A stretch of 64,000 nucleotides of DNA from Magnetococcales bacterium WMHbin3 (lineage in GTDB: Bacteria; Pseudomonadota; Magnetococcia; Magnetococcales; Magnetaquicoccaceae), in contig PDZX01000015.1 of assembly GCA_002753185.1 (NCBI GenBank), positions 16,365 through 80,364 of the forward strand. The letters run 5' to 3'. The notes beneath the pieces were generated by a model, which saw only the letters and a list, made by a program, of their open reading frames with translations, made no database searches and was not told the origin of the DNA. Of the stretch, positions 18,886 to 27,452 are shown in pieces (within the stretch, counting starts at the first letter, position 1; every line of letters starts with the position of its first letter). Both the position numbers and the translations under genes were made by a program.

Positions 18886-20042
18886 GATTTCCATCCTGAT
18901 AACTGCAGTTGAGTAAATTGCTGGTTGATATTGCTGGCTTCGTCGAACACTCCCTCCAAGGTTGGCGTCAATGGGAAGCCCTGCTCATCGAATTCAACCG
19001 ACTTGACCTCGCTGATGCCCTCTTTTGATTGTTGAATTCTGTAAACGGCCACCATATCGGGAGGGATTTCCTTCAGGGCAATGGCAAGCTGCACGCTCGC
19101 CAGCAGCACTTCGGAGTGGGTTTCCACCAACAGCATCGGCCTGGTTTGAGCCTTTGCTGTCTCGACCAGGAGCCTGGACAATTTCACCTGGGCATGGGTG
19201 TGCAAATGCAATTCCGGCTGCTCCAGACACAGAAGCCTTGGCCCGTCCAGTTGTGCGCGCGCCAGGGCAACCAGGACCGGCAAGACCTGTGTAAACCCGG
19301 CGCCGCTGTCGCACAGGTTGATATTGATCTCGGGAGTTGCCTGCAGGGGATACAAAATGGCGCGCCATAAACTGTCCGCCAGCTGTTCCAAGGCGAGGGT
19401 TGCATCCATGCCATGATAAAATTGTCGCACCAATTCCAATAACGGGTCCTGCGTGCCGCGACTGGCCGCACTGATCAGGTAGTTCAGCGCATTGCCACCA
19501 TCCGCATTCAATTGCATCGGTTCCGCGCCATAGGAGAGCGACAGGTATCTGGGCGGGGAGGCACGCACGCCCCAGATCCATTGCACCTCCTTGACCAACT
19601 CCTCCAGTTTTGGGGCGAGCCAATCCCGCACAGGGTGGTTGACGGGCAGCAAACCCCGCCATTGCTCACCCTTGTCCGTAGCGCACGACTGGGTTTCCGT
19701 GCCACGTTTGGCATCCAGAGAGCGTTCCTTCCGGAAATCCCGTCCGATCTTCCATTTGGCCTGCATTGCGTCGCCGATCCAATGCAAGGCAAATTGCAGA
19801 TTCATGTTTTGGGATGCCTTGCATACCAATTCCGGCCAATTTGCTTTGTCGCCGACTTCGCCTTCCAGCAGGATGGGTTGCTCTCCACCAAAGCGCAGGG
19901 ATTCCGCCAACAGTGGCAGAAAACGCACCAGCGCACTTTTGCCACTACCGTTCCATCCGAAAAACAGGGTCAATGGCCTGATGGTAATGATTTGCCGATT
20001 CTTGAAAGCACGATAATTTTCGACTTCGAAGGATGATAGCAT
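18882..20042 (-). CDS. AAA/ABC-type ATPase (AAA_21, COG4938-like)
   Basis: A 386-residue SMC/RecF-like ATPase: MLSSFEVENYRAFKN, Walker A GWNGSGKS (29-36), a signature-like DSGAGFTQVLPVL, Walker B LLCLEQPELHLHTHAQ and the switch LLVETHSE. The C-terminus VEFDEQGFPL...GVFDEASNINQQF resembles the tail of DUF3696-type ATPases. Such proteins serve as sensors in OLD, Gabija, Septu and PARIS-like defence systems. I chose the ATG at 20042 because of an AGGAG site 10 nt upstream; ATGs at 20051 and 20096 are alternatives. It heads the minus-strand trio with the TOPRIM-like and DUF262-TIR-STAND genes. Confidence 0.85.
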   Translation of the reverse strand: MLSSFEVENYRAFKNRQIITIRPLTLFFGWNGSGKSALVRFLPLLAESLRFGGEQPILLEGEVGDKANWPELVCKASQNMNLQFALHWIGDAMQAKWKIGRDFRKERSLDAKRGTETQSCATDKGEQWRGLLPVNHPVRDWLAPKLEELVKEVQWIWGVRASPPRYLSLSYGAEPMQLNADGGNALNYLISAASRGTQDPLLELVRQFYHGMDATLALEQLADSLWRAILYPLQATPEININLCDSGAGFTQVLPVLVALARAQLDGPRLLCLEQPELHLHTHAQVKLSRLLVETAKAQTRPMLLVETHSEVLLASVQLAIALKEIPPDMVAVYRIQQSKEGISEVKSVEFDEQGFPLTPTLEGVFDEASNINQQFTQLQLSGWKS

Positions 20043-20188
20043 GGAAACCATTCTCCTGGCATGTTCCGGATAGAAAATCTCTTCCTTCAATAGCATGATC
20101 CACCCTGCTTCGCAACAGGATGGCGCATCCGGCGGGGTTGTGCTACGGTGGCCAATCCCGTCTTCTCTTTTTGCAGGCTGCTGAAAAA

Positions 20189-20863
20189 ATGCAATCAACC
20201 CCCGTCCATGATTATTATAACCATGATCTGCTGAAATTCATTCCGCCGAGCGCCAGGAAACTGATTGAAATCGGTTGCGGTTCCGGGGTGCTGGCGCGGG
20301 AGTTCAAGGCCATCGCGCCGGATTGTCACTACTTGGGGGTGGAAATCGATGCCTCCTATGCGGCGTTGGCCAGGCGCCATTGCGACGATTGCCTGGTCCT
20401 TGACATTGAATTGGCGGATGATGCTTTTTGGGATGCGAACGCGGATCGGGAGTGCTGGATCTTCGGGGATTCGCTGGAACACCTCAAGGACCCTTGGGCA
20501 ACGCTGCGCAAAATAAGACAAAACATTCCGCAAAACGGCTGCGTGGTCGCATGCATCCCCAATGCCCAACATTGGTCGCTGCAGGCAAGGTTGAGCATCG
20601 GCGATTGGCGCTATGAAGAGAGCGGGCTGCTGGATAGAACCCACCTGAGATGGTTCACCCGTCAAACCATGCTGGAAATGTTCGATCAGACCGGTTTCAC
20701 GGTCGAGACAGGCATGTCTCGCATCTTCGACGAGCCGGATCGTGAACGGTTTCTTCCGGTTATCGAGAAAATGGCAAGCATGTTAGGTGTTGATGCTGAA
20801 ATGACGATTCAGGATTCTATGCCTCTTCAATACATTCTTAGAGCAATAATTAATAATTCTTAG
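20189..20863 (+). CDS. SAM-dependent methyltransferase, class I
   Basis: A 224-residue methyltransferase with motif I LIEIGCGSGVLAREF near residue 24, an acidic motif II end (GVEID), then a DSLEHLKDPW segment and CVVACIPNAQHWS. This arrangement resembles UbiG/Methyltransf_23-type enzymes that act on lipid or sugar intermediates. The substrate is not recognisable. It is divergent from the AAA-TOPRIM-STAND cluster with 146 bp between starts and convergent with the MazF-type toxin gene. I chose the ATG at 20189; the longer frame from 20120 has no better ribosome site. Confidence 0.8.
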   Translation: MQSTPVHDYYNHDLLKFIPPSARKLIEIGCGSGVLAREFKAIAPDCHYLGVEIDASYAALARRHCDDCLVLDIELADDAFWDANADRECWIFGDSLEHLKDPWATLRKIRQNIPQNGCVVACIPNAQHWSLQARLSIGDWRYEESGLLDRTHLRWFTRQTMLEMFDQTGFTVETGMSRIFDEPDRERFLPVIEKMASMLGVDAEMTIQDSMPLQYILRAIINNS

Positions 20864-20879
20864 TTAATTTTTGCGTTGA

Positions 20880-21230
20880 TTATGTGTTTGCGGAAATCCA
20901 TGCCGCCAGTCGCCGACGAATCAGTGCCAATCGATCTGGTTCCATCCGCCCCAGAGTGCCGAGCAGAAGCCTCCCGTCCACGACCGTCAAGCGGGAGATG
21001 CGCACGATGCTGGAGACCTTTAAGCCTGTGTCGGGGAAATCATGGTCGCTTGTCGAGATCAAGACATCCAGGTCAGGCTCTGCCTGCCAAAGCTGCGATG
21101 AGATCATGCAGACCAGCCAATCGTCATAACGCAAGGAGGCACGTCGCAGCAGCAGGACAGGTCGCAATTTCCCTTTGGCGAGATCGGTATCTGGAAACAT
21201 CGTCAAGGCAATCTGTCCCGCGTGTTTCAT
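20880..21230 (-). CDS. MazF/PemK-type toxin
   Basis: A 116-residue protein of the PemK/MazF endoribonuclease family: an N-terminal GQIALTMFPDTD strand pair, then AKGKLRPVLLL (the family's K-x-RPVLV signature), a central strand VCMISSQ and a C-terminal helix LALIRRRLAAWI. Such toxins cleave single-stranded mRNA. The ATG overlaps the end of the antitoxin gene by 4 nt (ATGA). The order antitoxin-toxin and the coupling support an active module. Confidence 0.85.
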   Translation of the reverse strand: MKHAGQIALTMFPDTDLAKGKLRPVLLLRRASLRYDDWLVCMISSQLWQAEPDLDVLISTSDHDFPDTGLKVSSIVRISRLTVVDGRLLLGTLGRMEPDRLALIRRRLAAWISANT

Positions 21231-21469
21231 CGCCAGCGTTCCCGCAAATCCTCCAAGTCATATGCTACCGGATCCTCCTCCATGCCTCGCAAGGCTTGCG
21301 ACATGGAGAATGCGGAAAAAGAGCCATCATCCCAATCCGACAATGCGGCAGGCGCATCCTGGGAATGCTCGCGGGTTTTGGAAGCCAGAAAGTCAACCAA
21401 TGCAAATACTGCGGCCTGTTGTTCGGCAGGCAGGGCAGCCAGTTTGCGCAGGGATTCCGCCTGGTTCAT
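21227..21469 (-). CDS. DUF2281-like antitoxin
   Basis: An 80-residue partner of the PemK/MazF-like toxin. The N-terminus EQQAAVFALVDFLASKTR resembles the DUF2281 helix-loop-helix found in small antitoxins. The C-terminus is acidic and aromatic (DWDDGSFSAFSMSQAL, then AYDLEDLRERW), as in toxin-wrapping tails. Its promoter, with an internal inverted repeat, lies directly upstream and overlaps the rarA stop codon. Confidence 0.75.
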   Translation of the reverse strand: MNQAESLRKLAALPAEQQAAVFALVDFLASKTREHSQDAPAALSDWDDGSFSAFSMSQALRGMEEDPVAYDLEDLRERWR

Positions 21470-21508
21470 TGTGTTGAATCCTGAGGGGGTTGTAGGGGAA
21501 ACGATGAC

Positions 21509-21537
21509 AGATTAGCAACAACCGCTTTGGTTGTCAA
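21509..21537 (-). promoter_or_regulatory. Promoter and likely operator of the MazF-type module
   Basis: Minus strand: TTGACA (21532-21537), 17 nt, TAATCT (21509-21514). Between them ACAACC-gcttt-GGTTGT (plus-strand reading, 21518-21534) is a perfect 6-bp inverted repeat, well placed for autorepression by the antitoxin-toxin complex. The -35 box overlaps the rarA stop codon. Confidence 0.75.
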
Positions 21538-22859
21538 TCTGCTTTTTCCCGATTCTTCAACCGCTTCCAGAAGGCCAGCCGCTTGCCGATCTCGCGTTCG
21601 AAACCCCGTTCGACAGACTGGTAAAAAGATTGGCCACGCAGGGCATCGGGGAGATACTCCTCGGCCACGTAGGCGTTTTCGTGATCGTGGGGATAGCGGT
21701 AGTTGGCCCCGTAGCCCAGCTCCTTCATCAAACGGGTGGGGGCGTTGCGGATGTGCAAGGGGGGCATCAGATGGCCGGTGGTCTTGGCCGTGGCCAGGGC
21801 GGCCTGATAGGCGAGATAAACCGAATTGCTCTTCGGCGCGGTGGCAAGGTAAATCACCGCCTGCGCCAATGCCAGCTCCCCCTCCGGCGCGCCCAGGAAA
21901 TGAAAAGCGTCCCTGGCATGCAGGGCCACCGCCAACGCCTGCGGATCGGCGTTGCCGATGTCCTCACTGGCAAAGCGGATCAACCGCCGCGCCACGTACA
22001 AACCATCCTCCCCACCAGCCAGCATGCGCGCCAGCCAATACAGGGAGGCGTCCGCGTCCGAACCGCGCAAGGATTTATGCAAGGCGGAGATGAGATTATA
22101 ATGCGCTTCGCCAGCCCGGTCGTACAAGGCGGAACGGCGTTGACAACTGGTGAAAAAATCCTCCAGAGTCAACTCACGGGGGCGGGTTGTCACCCGGCTT
22201 ACCGTCACCAGGGTCTCCAGCAGATTGAGGGCATAACGGCCATCCCCGGCGGCCTCCCTGGCAATGCGCGGCAATACCTCATCGGCGAAACGCAGTTGCA
22301 GGTTGCCAAAACCCCGCTCCCCGTCCGCCACCGCGCGGTGCAACAGCAAGAGCAAATCCTCCTCGCCAAGCGGGTTCAACACCACCACCCGGCAACGGGA
22401 CAACAAGGCCTGATTGATCTCGAACGAGGGATTTTCCGTGGTGGCCCCCATCAGGGTGAGGGTGCCGTCTTCCACAACAGGCAAAAAAGCATCCTGCTGC
22501 GCCTTGTTGAAACGGTGGATTTCGTCCATGAACAAAATCGTGCCCGTCACCATGCGGGCACGTTCCACCACGGCGCGCACCTCCTTGACCCCGGCGAAAA
22601 CCGCCGACAAGGACTCGAATGGCAGGCTGGTAAGGCCCGCCACCAGGCGCGCGATGGTGGTCTTGCCGCAACCGGGCGGACCCCACAGGATCATCGATGG
22701 CAGACGTTGCGCCGCCAGCGCTTCGGTCAGCAGACGCCCCGGACCCACCAGATGGTCCTGGCCCAGCAACTCCTCCAGGGAGGCGGGGCGCATCCGGTCG
22801 GCCAGGGGAAGACCGGCCGGAGCGGTTTTGCCACCACTCCGGCCGGATGCGACAGGCAT
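21534..22859 (-). CDS. rarA: Replication-associated recombination protein A (RarA/MgsA)
   Basis: A clamp-loader-like AAA+ ATPase acting at stalled replication forks. In 441 residues it shows LADRMRPASLEELLGQDHLVG, Walker A WGPPGCGKTTIA, Walker B ILFMDEIHRFN, sensor-1 GATTENPSFEIN and arginine finger LLSRCRV. The MgsA C-terminal domain contains SLRGSDADASLYWLARML and YPHDHENAYV. I took the ATG at 22859; a TTG one codon upstream is possible. It starts 7 nt after the OmpA-like gene on the same strand. Confidence 0.96.
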   Translation of the reverse strand: MPVASGRSGGKTAPAGLPLADRMRPASLEELLGQDHLVGPGRLLTEALAAQRLPSMILWGPPGCGKTTIARLVAGLTSLPFESLSAVFAGVKEVRAVVERARMVTGTILFMDEIHRFNKAQQDAFLPVVEDGTLTLMGATTENPSFEINQALLSRCRVVVLNPLGEEDLLLLLHRAVADGERGFGNLQLRFADEVLPRIAREAAGDGRYALNLLETLVTVSRVTTRPRELTLEDFFTSCQRRSALYDRAGEAHYNLISALHKSLRGSDADASLYWLARMLAGGEDGLYVARRLIRFASEDIGNADPQALAVALHARDAFHFLGAPEGELALAQAVIYLATAPKSNSVYLAYQAALATAKTTGHLMPPLHIRNAPTRLMKELGYGANYRYPHDHENAYVAEEYLPDALRGQSFYQSVERGFEREIGKRLAFWKRLKNREKAD

Positions 22860-22866
22860 CAACCGA

Positions 22867-23499
22867 TCAACGGTTGGGCTTCAACTCCACGCGGCGATTC
22901 TGCGCCCGACCGTTCGGGTCCGCGTTGGAGGCGATGGGCTGGGTGTCGGCATAGCCTTGCGCCGTCATGCGGTTGGCCGCCACGCCATGGCCGGAGAGAT
23001 ACTTCATCACCGCATTGGCGCGGTTCTTCGAAAGCTTGTCGTTGAGCGCCTTCGAGCCGGTGCTGTCCGTGTGGCCCTGGACCTCGATGCGCAGGTCCGG
23101 ATTGGCCTGCATGACCTTCACCACGTCGTTGAGCATCGGGAAGGACTTGGCGGCGATGTCGTACTTGTTGACATTGAAGTGCAGGTTCTCCAGGACCCAG
23201 CAGCCCAGGTGATTCACCTTGGCGCCCTTCGGGGTGCCGGGGCACTTGTCCTTGTCGTCGGTCACGCCGTCTCCGTCGGAGTCCATCGGCGCGGCGGGGG
23301 GCGGCGGTTGCACCGAGCGGGTCACTTCGGCGACCGGCTTGGGCGCCGCCGGGGCTTGCGCCTGGCTGCACAGATGATGGCGATCGTGGTAGGGATCGAC
23401 ACACTGGCTCAAAGGCGTGGTGACACAGGCGGATAATCCCACCGCGAGCAGTCCGGAGGCGACCAGAAGGGTCAGGTTGGAGCGTTGCATCAGTTTCAT
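22867..23499 (-). CDS. OmpA-family lipoprotein with a thrombospondin type 3 segment
   Basis: A 210-residue outer-membrane lipoprotein. The signal peptide ends in lipobox LSAC with Cys25. A Pro/Ala linker is followed by a calcium-binding TSP3-like DSDGDGVTDDKDKCPGTPKG, then an OmpA C-terminal peptidoglycan-binding domain with GHTDSTGSKALNDKLSKNRA and the final GRAQNRRVE. This is the layout of OprF/Pal-like proteins that tether the outer membrane to peptidoglycan. I chose the ATG at 23499, preceded by a GGAA site; ATGs at 23514 and 23550 are in frame. Divergent from hrcA. Confidence 0.88.
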   Translation of the reverse strand: MKLMQRSNLTLLVASGLLAVGLSACVTTPLSQCVDPYHDRHHLCSQAQAPAAPKPVAEVTRSVQPPPPAAPMDSDGDGVTDDKDKCPGTPKGAKVNHLGCWVLENLHFNVNKYDIAAKSFPMLNDVVKVMQANPDLRIEVQGHTDSTGSKALNDKLSKNRANAVMKYLSGHGVAANRMTAQGYADTQPIASNADPNGRAQNRRVELKPNR

Positions 23500-23620
23500 A
23501 GTCGAGAGTTCCATTTGCTGAAGGTTTGAATGCAAAATCATGGATGCCATTCTCGATAATTAACTCACTCCCCATTCTTCTGTCAACACTTTTTTTCTGC
23601 CGGATTCCCAGCAGGGGCAA

Positions 23621-23659
23621 TTGACAAAAGGGACGAAGAGGGGGTAATCTCGCGAGATT
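23621..23659 (+). promoter_or_regulatory. Promoter of hrcA with overlapping palindrome
   Basis: TTGACA (23621-23626), 18-nt spacer, TAATCT (23645-23650). The perfect 14-bp palindrome AATCTCGCGAGATT (23646-23659) overlaps the -10 box and probable start site. No canonical CIRCE element was found here or before dnaK, so this palindrome may be the operator. Confidence 0.55.
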
Positions 23660-23698
23660 TCATGGATCCATGGCCATTTCGGGACGACTGCTTGCCCC

Positions 23699-24754
23699 AT
23701 GTTGACCCCTCGTCAAAGCGACATCCTCAAAAAGGTGGTCGAGTCCTACATCGCCAGCGGCGAACCCGTTGGTTCGCTCACCTTGCGTCAACGGTTCCAT
23801 ATGGGTCTTTCCGCCGCCAGTATCCGTCATGCCATGGCGGAACTGGAGGAACTCGGCCTCCTGCATCGCGTTCACCACTCCTCCGGTCGGGCGCCCACAG
23901 AGGAGGGATTGCGGGTCTACGTGGATGCCCTGGCGCGGGTCTCCTCGCTCGCCCCCCAGGAGCGGGAGAGCATCCTCGCCGCCTGCGAGGCGGGCCGCCC
24001 GGATCCGGATCGCATGCTCGCCGAGGCCGGACGGGTGGTCTCCTCCCTGTGCGCCAACGCCTCCCTGGTGCGCCCCCTGGGGCTGGGCGGCGTCATCTTG
24101 CGCGGCATCCGTTTCATCCATCTCGACCGCACTCGCGCCGGAACCACCCGCATCATGGCCCTGCTGGTGGCCGTTACCGGGCGTATCGATTCGCGCATCT
24201 TCGACATGGAAGGCGCCTTGAGCCAGACCGACCTCGACCACCATGGCGTCACCCTGAGCCGCCTGGTGGACGGCGTGCCCCCCCTGGAGGCCAGGCAGCG
24301 TCTGCGCATGGCCGTCGATCGGGGCGAACGGGACCTGCGTCTGTTGTGCGGCAATCTCCTGGCCGCGCCGGTCTTCGGTGCGCCCGGCGAGGAGTTGATC
24401 GTCAACGGACGCATGCATCTGCTCCCTGCCTTCGGCGCCGAGCATGCCACCGCCCTGGTCCTGCGCCGCGCCCACGAGGCCATGCTCCTCATCGAGGAGA
24501 AACGCCGTCTGTCGATGCTGCTCGACCTCTGCCTGGAAACTCCGGGCGTACGTCTGTTCATTGGCGCCGGCGCGGCGTTGGGCGATGGTTGCGCCGTGGT
24601 GGCCTCCAGTTTCACCGGTCCCGCCAGCACCAGTCCGGGGGCCATCGGCGTTCTGGGGCCTACCCGCCTCGATTATGCCCATGTCATCCCGCTGGTCGAA
24701 TTCACGGCCAAGGTCCTCAGCGCCCGTCTCGCCGACGCCGAAACCCCCTTGTGA
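23699..24754 (+). CDS. hrcA: Heat-inducible transcription repressor HrcA
   Basis: HrcA represses heat-shock operons until GroEL becomes titrated by unfolded protein. The 351-residue protein has the winged-helix N-terminus (MLTPRQSDILKKVVESYIAS, then GEPVGSLTL and SAASIRHAMAELEELGLL) with the family's HHSSGRAPTEEG wing, and the GAF-like C-terminal domain (GPTRLDYAHVIPLVEF). It is first in a run hrcA-grpE-dnaK-dnaJ, as in many bacteria. The ATG at 23699 is the standard family start. Confidence 0.97.
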   Translation: MLTPRQSDILKKVVESYIASGEPVGSLTLRQRFHMGLSAASIRHAMAELEELGLLHRVHHSSGRAPTEEGLRVYVDALARVSSLAPQERESILAACEAGRPDPDRMLAEAGRVVSSLCANASLVRPLGLGGVILRGIRFIHLDRTRAGTTRIMALLVAVTGRIDSRIFDMEGALSQTDLDHHGVTLSRLVDGVPPLEARQRLRMAVDRGERDLRLLCGNLLAAPVFGAPGEELIVNGRMHLLPAFGAEHATALVLRRAHEAMLLIEEKRRLSMLLDLCLETPGVRLFIGAGAALGDGCAVVASSFTGPASTSPGAIGVLGPTRLDYAHVIPLVEFTAKVLSARLADAETPL

Positions 24755-24789
24755 CGCCCCCTTCCTTCAAACCGCATCGAGATTGCCTT

Positions 24790-25434
24790 ATGTCCAAGAA
24801 ATTTTCAGAATCCCCCGTGGACTCCAACGAGCCGACCCCCACCGACGAGGAGTTCGTCGCCGACACCGCCGGGGAAGAGACCGGTTCGGATGCGACCCCC
24901 GCAGATGACGCCGCTGACCGGGATGGATATGTCTCTCCCATGGAGATGCTCATCCAGGCCCAGGCCAAGGCCGAGGAGTACCGCAACGACTATCTGCGCG
25001 CCGTGGCCGACATGCGCAATCTGCGCCAGCGCACCGAGCGGGAGATGCAAAACGCCCGGCAGTATGCCGTCGAGGCCTTCGCCAAGGATCTGCTGCAGGT
25101 CGCCGACAACCTGGAGCGCGCCCTGGCCGCCGTGCCCGCTGGCGGCGATCCGGCCATCACCGCCATCACCGATGGTGTCCGCATGGTGGCGACCGGACTG
25201 GACAGCACCTTCAAGCGCCACGGGGTCACCCGCATTCAGGCCCTTTCCGCGCCCTTCGATCCCAATCTCCATCAGGCCGTGATGCAGGTCGAGGACGGTT
25301 CGGTCCCTTCTGGCACCGTGGTGCGGGAGTTGCAGTCCGGTTATCTGCTCAACAATCGGCTCCTGCGTCCCTCGATGGTCGGCGTCTCCTTGCAGGCCGC
25401 CCAAGTGGAGAATTCTTCCCCGCCGGACTCTTGA
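24790..25434 (+). CDS. grpE: Nucleotide exchange factor GrpE
   Basis: GrpE releases ADP from DnaK. 214 residues: an acidic disordered N-terminus, a long dimerising helix (AEEYRNDYLRAVADMRNLRQ then RTEREM), and the C-terminal beta domain (FDPNLHQAVMQVED, then YLLNNRLLRPSMVGVS). I chose the ATG at 24790; the much longer open frame upstream is an out-of-frame reading through hrcA. It lies 35 nt after hrcA. Confidence 0.97.
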   Translation: MSKKFSESPVDSNEPTPTDEEFVADTAGEETGSDATPADDAADRDGYVSPMEMLIQAQAKAEEYRNDYLRAVADMRNLRQRTEREMQNARQYAVEAFAKDLLQVADNLERALAAVPAGGDPAITAITDGVRMVATGLDSTFKRHGVTRIQALSAPFDPNLHQAVMQVEDGSVPSGTVVRELQSGYLLNNRLLRPSMVGVSLQAAQVENSSPPDS

Positions 25435-25514
25435 CAAGCCGGTGGGCGATGCCCATATCTAGCCCGTCACAAGGATTCGTCCCATTTTAGGCATGCACTC
25501 GAGGGAATTATATC

Positions 25515-27452
25515 ATGGGTAAAGTCATCGGTATTGATCTGGGCACCACCAACTCCTGCGTTGCCATCATGGAGAGCGGGGACCCCAAGGTGATCGAAAA
25601 CAGCGAAGGGAGTCGCACCACCCCTTCCATGGTTGCCTTCACCTCCAGCAACGAGCGTCTGGTCGGTCAGTCGGCCAAGCGGCAGGCGGTCACCAATCCC
25701 AAGAATACGCTTTTCGCCATCAAGCGGCTCATTGGCCGCCGTTTCGACGATCCCATGACCCAGAGGGACAAGAAGCTCGTTCCCTATGAGATCATCAAGG
25801 CCGACAACGGCGATGCCTGGGTGCGCGCCGCCGACAAGAAGACCAGCCCCTCCGAGGTCTCGGCCATGATCCTCCAGAAGATGAAGCAGACTGCCGAGGA
25901 TTATCTGGGCGAAAAGGTCACCGATGCCGTCATCACCGTCCCGGCCTACTTCAACGACGCCCAGCGTCAGGCCACCAAGGACGCGGGCCGCATCGCCGGA
26001 CTCAACGTCCTGCGCATCATCAACGAACCCACCGCCGCAGCCCTCGCCTACGGCCTGGACAAGAAGGGCAACCAGACCATCGCCGTCTACGACCTGGGTG
26101 GTGGCACCTTCGACATCTCCATTCTCGACATCGGCGATGGCGTCTTCGAGGTGAAGTCCACCAATGGCGACACCTTCCTTGGTGGCGAGGATTTCGATTA
26201 CGCCATCATCCAGTATCTGGCCGACACCTTCCAGAAGGAGACCGGCATCAATCTGCGTCAGGACAACATGGCCCTGCAGCGTCTCAAGGAGGCGGCGGAA
26301 AAGGCCAAGATCGAGCTGTCCAACAGCACCCAGACCGATGTCAATCTTCCCTTCATCACCGCCGACGCCAGTGGTCCCAAGCATCTCAACATCACCCTCT
26401 CCCGCGCCAAGCTGGAGTCCCTGATCGATGACCTGCTGCAACGCACCCTGGACCCCTGCCGCACCGCCTTGCGCGATGCCGGCATCTCCACCCGTGAGGT
26501 GCATGAGGTCATCCTGGTGGGCGGCATGACCCGCATGCCCAAGGTGCAGAGTCTGGTCGCCGAGTTCTTCGGCAAGGATCCCCACAAGGGGGTCAATCCC
26601 GACGAGGTGGTGGCCGTTGGCGCCGCCATTCAGGGTGGCGTGCTCAAGGGCGAGGTCAAGGATGTCCTGTTGCTCGACGTCACGCCGCTCTCCCTGGGCA
26701 TCGAGACCCTCGGCGGGATCTTCACCAAGCTGATCGACAAGAACACCACCGTCCCCACCAAGAAGTCGCAGGTCTTTTCCACCGCCACGGACAGCCAGTC
26801 GGCTGTCACCATTCGCGTGGCCCAGGGCGAGCGGGAGATGTTCGCCGACAACAAGCTGCTCGGCCAGTTCGATCTGGTGGGCATCCCGCCCGCCCCGCGC
26901 GGCGTTCCCCAGATCGAGGTCACCTTCGACATCGACGCCAACGGTTTGGTGCATGTCGGGGCCAAGGACAAGGGCACCGGACGGGAGCAGTCCATCAAGA
27001 TCCAGGCCTCCGGTGGTCTGAACCAGGCCGAAATCGACAAAATGGTCCGTGACGCCGAGGCCCATGCCAGCGAGGACGCCAAGAAGCGTCGTCTCATCGA
27101 CGCGCGCAATCACGGCGACTCCCTGGTCTATTCCACCGAAAAGAGCCTCAAGGAGCATGGCGACAAGATCGATGCCGCCACCAAACAGGCCATCGAGGGC
27201 GCCACGACCGCGTTGAAGGATGTCCTGAACGGCGAGGACGCCGAGGCGATCGAACAGAAGACCCAGGCCCTGATGGAGGCCTCCCTCAAGCTGGGCGAGG
27301 CGGTTTACAAGGATCAGGCGGGTCCGGGTGGCCCGGATTTCGGTGGCGCCGCCGGTGGTGGTCCGGGTGGGCAACAGCAATCCGGTTTCCACAAGCCGGA
27401 GGACGTGGTGGAAGCCGATTACGAGGAAGTGCATACGGATAAAGGCAAATAA
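25515..27452 (+). CDS. dnaK: Chaperone DnaK (Hsp70)
   Basis: ATP-dependent chaperone of 645 residues. The ATPase domain begins [17 protein letters not shown] and includes the phosphate-2 loop [13 protein letters not shown] and GGMTRMPKV. The substrate domain has [14 protein letters not shown]. The C-terminal Gly-rich linker ends in [15 protein letters not shown], close to the usual EEVD-like bacterial tail. The start is 80 nt after grpE; the last base of its stop codon is the first base of the dnaJ ATG. Confidence 0.99.
   Translation: MGKVIGIDLGTTNSCVAIMESGDPKVIENSEGSRTTPSMVAFTSSNERLVGQSAKRQAVTNPKNTLFAIKRLIGRRFDDPMTQRDKKLVPYEIIKADNGDAWVRAADKKTSPSEVSAMILQKMKQTAEDYLGEKVTDAVITVPAYFNDAQRQATKDAGRIAGLNVLRIINEPTAAALAYGLDKKGNQTIAVYDLGGGTFDISILDIGDGVFEVKSTNGDTFLGGEDFDYAIIQYLADTFQKETGINLRQDNMALQRLKEAAEKAKIELSNSTQTDVNLPFITADASGPKHLNITLSRAKLESLIDDLLQRTLDPCRTALRDAGISTREVHEVILVGGMTRMPKVQSLVAEFFGKDPHKGVNPDEVVAVGAAIQGGVLKGEVKDVLLLDVTPLSLGIETLGGIFTKLIDKNTTVPTKKSQVFSTATDSQSAVTIRVAQGEREMFADNKLLGQFDLVGIPPAPRGVPQIEVTFDIDANGLVHVGAKDKGTGREQSIKIQASGGLNQAEIDKMVRDAEAHASEDAKKRRLIDARNHGDSLVYSTEKSLKEHGDKIDAATKQAIEGATTALKDVLNGEDAEAIEQKTQALMEASLKLGEAVYKDQAGPGGPDFGGAAGGGPGGQQQSGFHKPEDVVEADYEEVHTDKGK

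Noticed and set aside
23662..24789. Long N-terminal extension of the grpE frame
   Set aside because: It is an alternative-frame reading through hrcA; real GrpE begins at 24790.
25435..25514. CIRCE element before dnaK
   Set aside because: Only a partial GCACTCGAG match is present; the second half-site and 9-bp spacer are missing.
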